A stretch of 41,000 nt of DNA, from assembly GCA_963575745.1 (NCBI GenBank), contig CAUYUJ010000670.1, positions 80,001-121,000 on the forward strand, written 5' to 3'. The translations under genes were made by a program, and so were the position numbers. This stretch comes from Prorocentrum cordatum (taxonomy: Eukaryota > Sar > Dinophyceae > Prorocentrales > Prorocentraceae). The notes beneath the pieces were generated by a model. That model was not told the origin of the DNA and did no database searches. It was given only the letters and a program-made list of their open reading frames with translations. Below are positions 38,619 through 41,000 of this stretch, piece after piece (the stretch's first letter is position 1; every line of letters starts with the position of its first letter).

Positions 38619-40236
38619 ATGCGTTTGGCCCGCGAGGCATTGCCACGTTCTGAGGAGCCCATGAATACCTGTGCGCCCGGGGTAGCAAAGAGTCACGACC
38701 AGAGCAGTGCACAGCACATCTGGCTGAAGCAGCTGGCTCCCTGGGGGACCGGCACCGCTCTTACTGCCGTCGGTCCCCCTATTTGCTCACCTTGCCCCTC
38801 CTCCCTGCCACGCGCGAATGGCCCGAAAGGCGCGGAGGCGCCCCACAGTTGCAGGCCGCGGAGGCGAGGCGTCGCCGGGCGGCCGGTCGGGACTCTGGGC
38901 TGTGGGCGATCTGCGCGCTCGCGGAGCGGAAGCAGGCTTCCCGGGAAGCCGGCTCGCGGCGAGGGCGAGCAGGAGCACGAGGAGGCGTCAGGGCCTTCGC
39001 CGAACAAATGGTATAAGGATCAGGATTTCGAGCTCGAACCTGGTTCGATTCTTGGGGTTGCGCTTCGCGGAGATACGAGCACCTCACTTCTCATGTTGCT
39101 GAAGGCGCGCCCTGGTGAGGAAGGCGGCCGATACTATGACGCGTGGTGGTGCGGCAGCGCGGACCGCCAGGAGCGCCTGGAGCTCAAGCGCCCATTCTGC
39201 ACCTCTGTGATTCTTCCTCCTGCAAGGGGGGCGAAGGGTCGCCAGCCAGCTTTGCACGCGCATCGATGGCGGTTGCGCGATATCAAGAGCAGCACGGAGA
39301 GCCCTTTCAGTGCGCCTCTGGCCTCCTTGGGGGTGACTGCCGAGGAGAATGAGGAGGATGCGGCCGATGCTGATGATCACGTGGCCGGCTTGGGTTCGAT
39401 CGGTCTCTCAATTTCAAGGGGCAGAGCTGAGCTGAAGAAGAGGCTGGAGACCTTGAAGGCGAGGCTCTCTAGGGAGGCGCCGCCTGCTGGTGGCGACCAG
39501 CCTGCGAAAGGGAGGAAATCGGAGGAGGACGAGCTTGATGAGGATGAGGCGGCCCACAGGCGAGGTGCTGTGAGCTTCTCACCCCCAAGAAGTCTGAAGG
39601 ACGCCGTGGAGGAGGTCCACCAGCGCCTCCAGGACAAGCAGGACGAGGAGAAGGAGAGGAGGAAACGAAGGAAGCATCGCTGGCGGCGGCGTAGCCCCAG
39701 CTCTTTGTCGGGTCTGTCTTCCAGCGCGTCCTCACGTTCGCATTTTCGCGGAGCCGGGGCCTCACACGAGCGCCTGCAGCTTCGTATGCGGGAGCGACCA
39801 GGCGAGATCCTGAAGCAGGCGCTGGACAAGATGCGCACGTACCTCATGCAGAGGGAGGGGGTCGACAGCGACGATTCGGGCTTGTTCCCCATCTTCGAGG
39901 CCTATTTGACCAGCGTCTTCTTCTCCGGCGCGGGGCGCGACAGTTCTCTCGACAAATCGCGGCGAGCTGAGGACGTTGGCGCCAGCAGTGGACCAAGTAT
40001 TGCGGGGCGACAACCTCAAAGCGGCGGAGATGCTGGTGTGCAGGTTCCAGGCCGTGGAGACTTCCCACGTGGACGGTCCGTGGCAATTCGCACGTCATCT
40101 CACAGCACCGGGCGAGGCGGCCGTCTCCAGCGTGACCGCCGAGGAGCGGGCCAAGGCAGTGCGGGCCGAGCAAAGGGAGTTGAGGCTCAAGGTCTTGGTG
40201 CCAGGTCTGGGGCCGAGGAAAGGTGTGGGCTATTGA
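38619..40236 (+). pseudogene. Gag/ORF1-like protein of a dinoflagellate retroelement, one frameshift
   Basis: ATG at 38619, with a second in-frame ATG at 38661. Frame 0 is read to ~39955: a basic Arg/Gly N-terminus, a possible globular part (residues ~130-210; FELEPGSILGVALRGDTST), an acidic and Lys-rich helical region, a basic RRKRRKHRWRRRSPS stretch, and a helical domain (PGEILKQALDKMRTYLMQRE). The same domain continues in frame 1 from ~39960 (RELRTLAPAVDQVLRGDNLK, AAEMLVCRFQAVETSHVDG) to TGA 40234-40236, so a single frameshift near 39955-39965 splits it. The pattern matches my memory of a recurrent ORF1/gag-like protein in dinoflagellate genomes; no endonuclease or RT follows here. Whether this is a retroelement or a host multigene family needs a search. 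Confidence 0.5.
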
Positions 40237-40500
40237 GGGTGGGGCCGCGGAGCGTTGGAGTCCAGCATTCCGTCGAGGCCACCCCTGTCGGGACCTGCCG
40301 CGGAGCCCCCGCCACCTCCTGGTCAGTGGGGCTGGGGGCTGCCACCAGGAGGCCCGGGGTCGGACAGGCCACGCAGCCGGGAAGGCCTCCCGGCTTCGGG
40401 GTCCGAAGGGTTGTCTTGGCTGGCCCCCGGAGTGGAGTAGAGCCAGCCCAAATCGGGAGCCTTGAGACGGGGGTCAACGCAAACGGGGGTCAGCCAGAGC
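40237..40500 (+). other. Pro/Gly-rich continuation downstream of the gag-like frame
   Basis: Frame 1 continues after the TGA with Pro-rich text (SSIPSRPPLSGPAAEPPPPP) and no domain. It is probably the decayed C-terminal part or 3' flank of the preceding unit. Confidence 0.3.
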
Positions 40501-40510
40501 GCCCCGACCT

Positions 40511-40680
40511 TGCAGGATCCTGCAGGGCCAGGGCCGCATTGACCCGGGTTTGGGTGCAGGATCCTGCAGGATCTTGCAGGATCCTTCGCATTGACCCGGG
40601 TTTGGGTGCAGGATCTTGCAGGATTTTGCAGGATTCTGCAAGGCCTGACTGACCTGGGTTTGGATTGACCCGGGTCAGAG
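40511..40680. repeat. 52-bp tandem repeat with TGCAGGATCC and GACCCGGGT words
   Basis: GCATTGACCCGGGTTTGGGT starts at 40536 and 40588 (period 52); a third, diverged copy (GACCTGGGTTTGG, ATTGACCCGGGTC) lies at ~40651-40677. The TGCAGGATC words between them are near-palindromic. Confidence 0.85.
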
Positions 40681-40904
40681 GACCCCCGACCAAAGTAGAC
40701 GACGGCTTCGAAGGTGGCCCAGGAAGTGCTGGGGAGAGCGCCCAGTGCCGCGGGAAGACCTGCAAATCTAAATCCGTGCTCCTCCAGAACATCGGCCACT
40801 GGACGGCCAAGGAGTGTGAAACGCGACGGGCTTCTGGTGGATCTGACCCCTGCTCACCCTCTTATCGTGCCCTTCTCCCTTCTTTTCCCCTCTCGCCTGC
40901 TGCC
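40681..40904. other. No gene recognised
   Basis: Unique sequence with short frames; no motif. Confidence 0.35.
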
Positions 40905-40925
40905 GCCGGCTCGGTTCGAGCCGGC
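40905..40925. repeat. 8-bp perfect hairpin
   Basis: GCCGGCTC (40905-40912), loop GGTTC, GAGCCGGC (40918-40925). No T-run follows, so it is not a typical terminator; the role is unknown. Confidence 0.6.
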
Positions 40926-41000
40926 TTGAGAACATTTTGGCATACAAACGCGTGCGCCGAGGGACAAAACAGGGCCGCCCTTGCTCCCCCTGCCGGGTTC
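40926..41000. other. Right-edge sequence, no feature
   Basis: Seventy-five bases without a recognised signal, continuing outside the window. Confidence 0.3.

Noticed and set aside
39030-39050. B-box-like GGTTCGATTC within the gag-like frame
   Set aside because: No tRNA cloverleaf around it; it is coding text.
40905-40931. tRNA T-arm / B-box (GGTTCGAGCC)
   Set aside because: The five bases on each side of the loop do not pair as a T-arm should, and no A-box or acceptor stem is visible upstream. It is simply part of a hairpin loop.

Overview
The window is dinoflagellate nuclear DNA. The decisive evidence is an exact copy of the dinoflagellate trans-spliced leader (SL) at 12333-12354, with a 14-nt SL relic at 1930-1943. 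The rest agrees: GC-rich DNA, dense tandem repeats, LINE and copia-type retroelement remains, and kilobases of a degenerate 'GGCCTCTTGG' microrepeat. I cannot fix the genus. Apart from a possible C-terminal exon at the left edge (3-467), I see no convincing host protein gene, and no tRNA or rRNA gene.

Layout. 3-467: end of a membrane protein of unknown function. 468-1929: repeats, including boxes that recur in the same order at 32690-33870. 1930 to about 7430: LINE-A, starting at a truncated SL, with ORF1, apurinic-type endonuclease, RNase H, reverse transcriptase (RT) and a C-terminal region; ORF2 is broken by frameshifts. 7438-10740: GCC microsatellite, a long hairpin, a 42-bp tandem array and a 30-bp array. 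10790-19266: an array of a ~152-bp satellite, split by LINE-B (12333-17561). LINE-B begins with a full-length SL and is flanked by an 18-bp target-site duplication. 19392-22350: a 73-bp array, 1.25 kb of a hexamer repeat, and TCG triplets. 22350-26050: no recognised gene, with a ~400-bp higher-order microrepeat array. 26055-31580: a degraded Ty1/copia-like pol (protease, integrase, RT, RNase H). 31500-32364: an unrecognised open region. 32690-33870: second copy of the composite repeat, containing a 153-bp-arm foldback. 34500-35215: second field of the 42-bp family, split by a MITE-like element. 35022-38600: low-complexity sequence. 38619-40236: a gag/ORF1-like protein broken by a frameshift. 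40500-41000: a 52-bp repeat and a hairpin.

How the parts relate. All recognisable protein-coding sequence after position 467 is of retroelement type and lies on the + strand; every RT-bearing unit is broken. LINE-B is the most informative object. Its SL start directly abuts a target-site duplication, which implies that a capped, trans-spliced LINE mRNA was reverse-transcribed end to end and inserted into a satellite array. LINE-A's truncated SL suggests the same route. LINE-A also has RNase H between endonuclease and RT instead of after RT.
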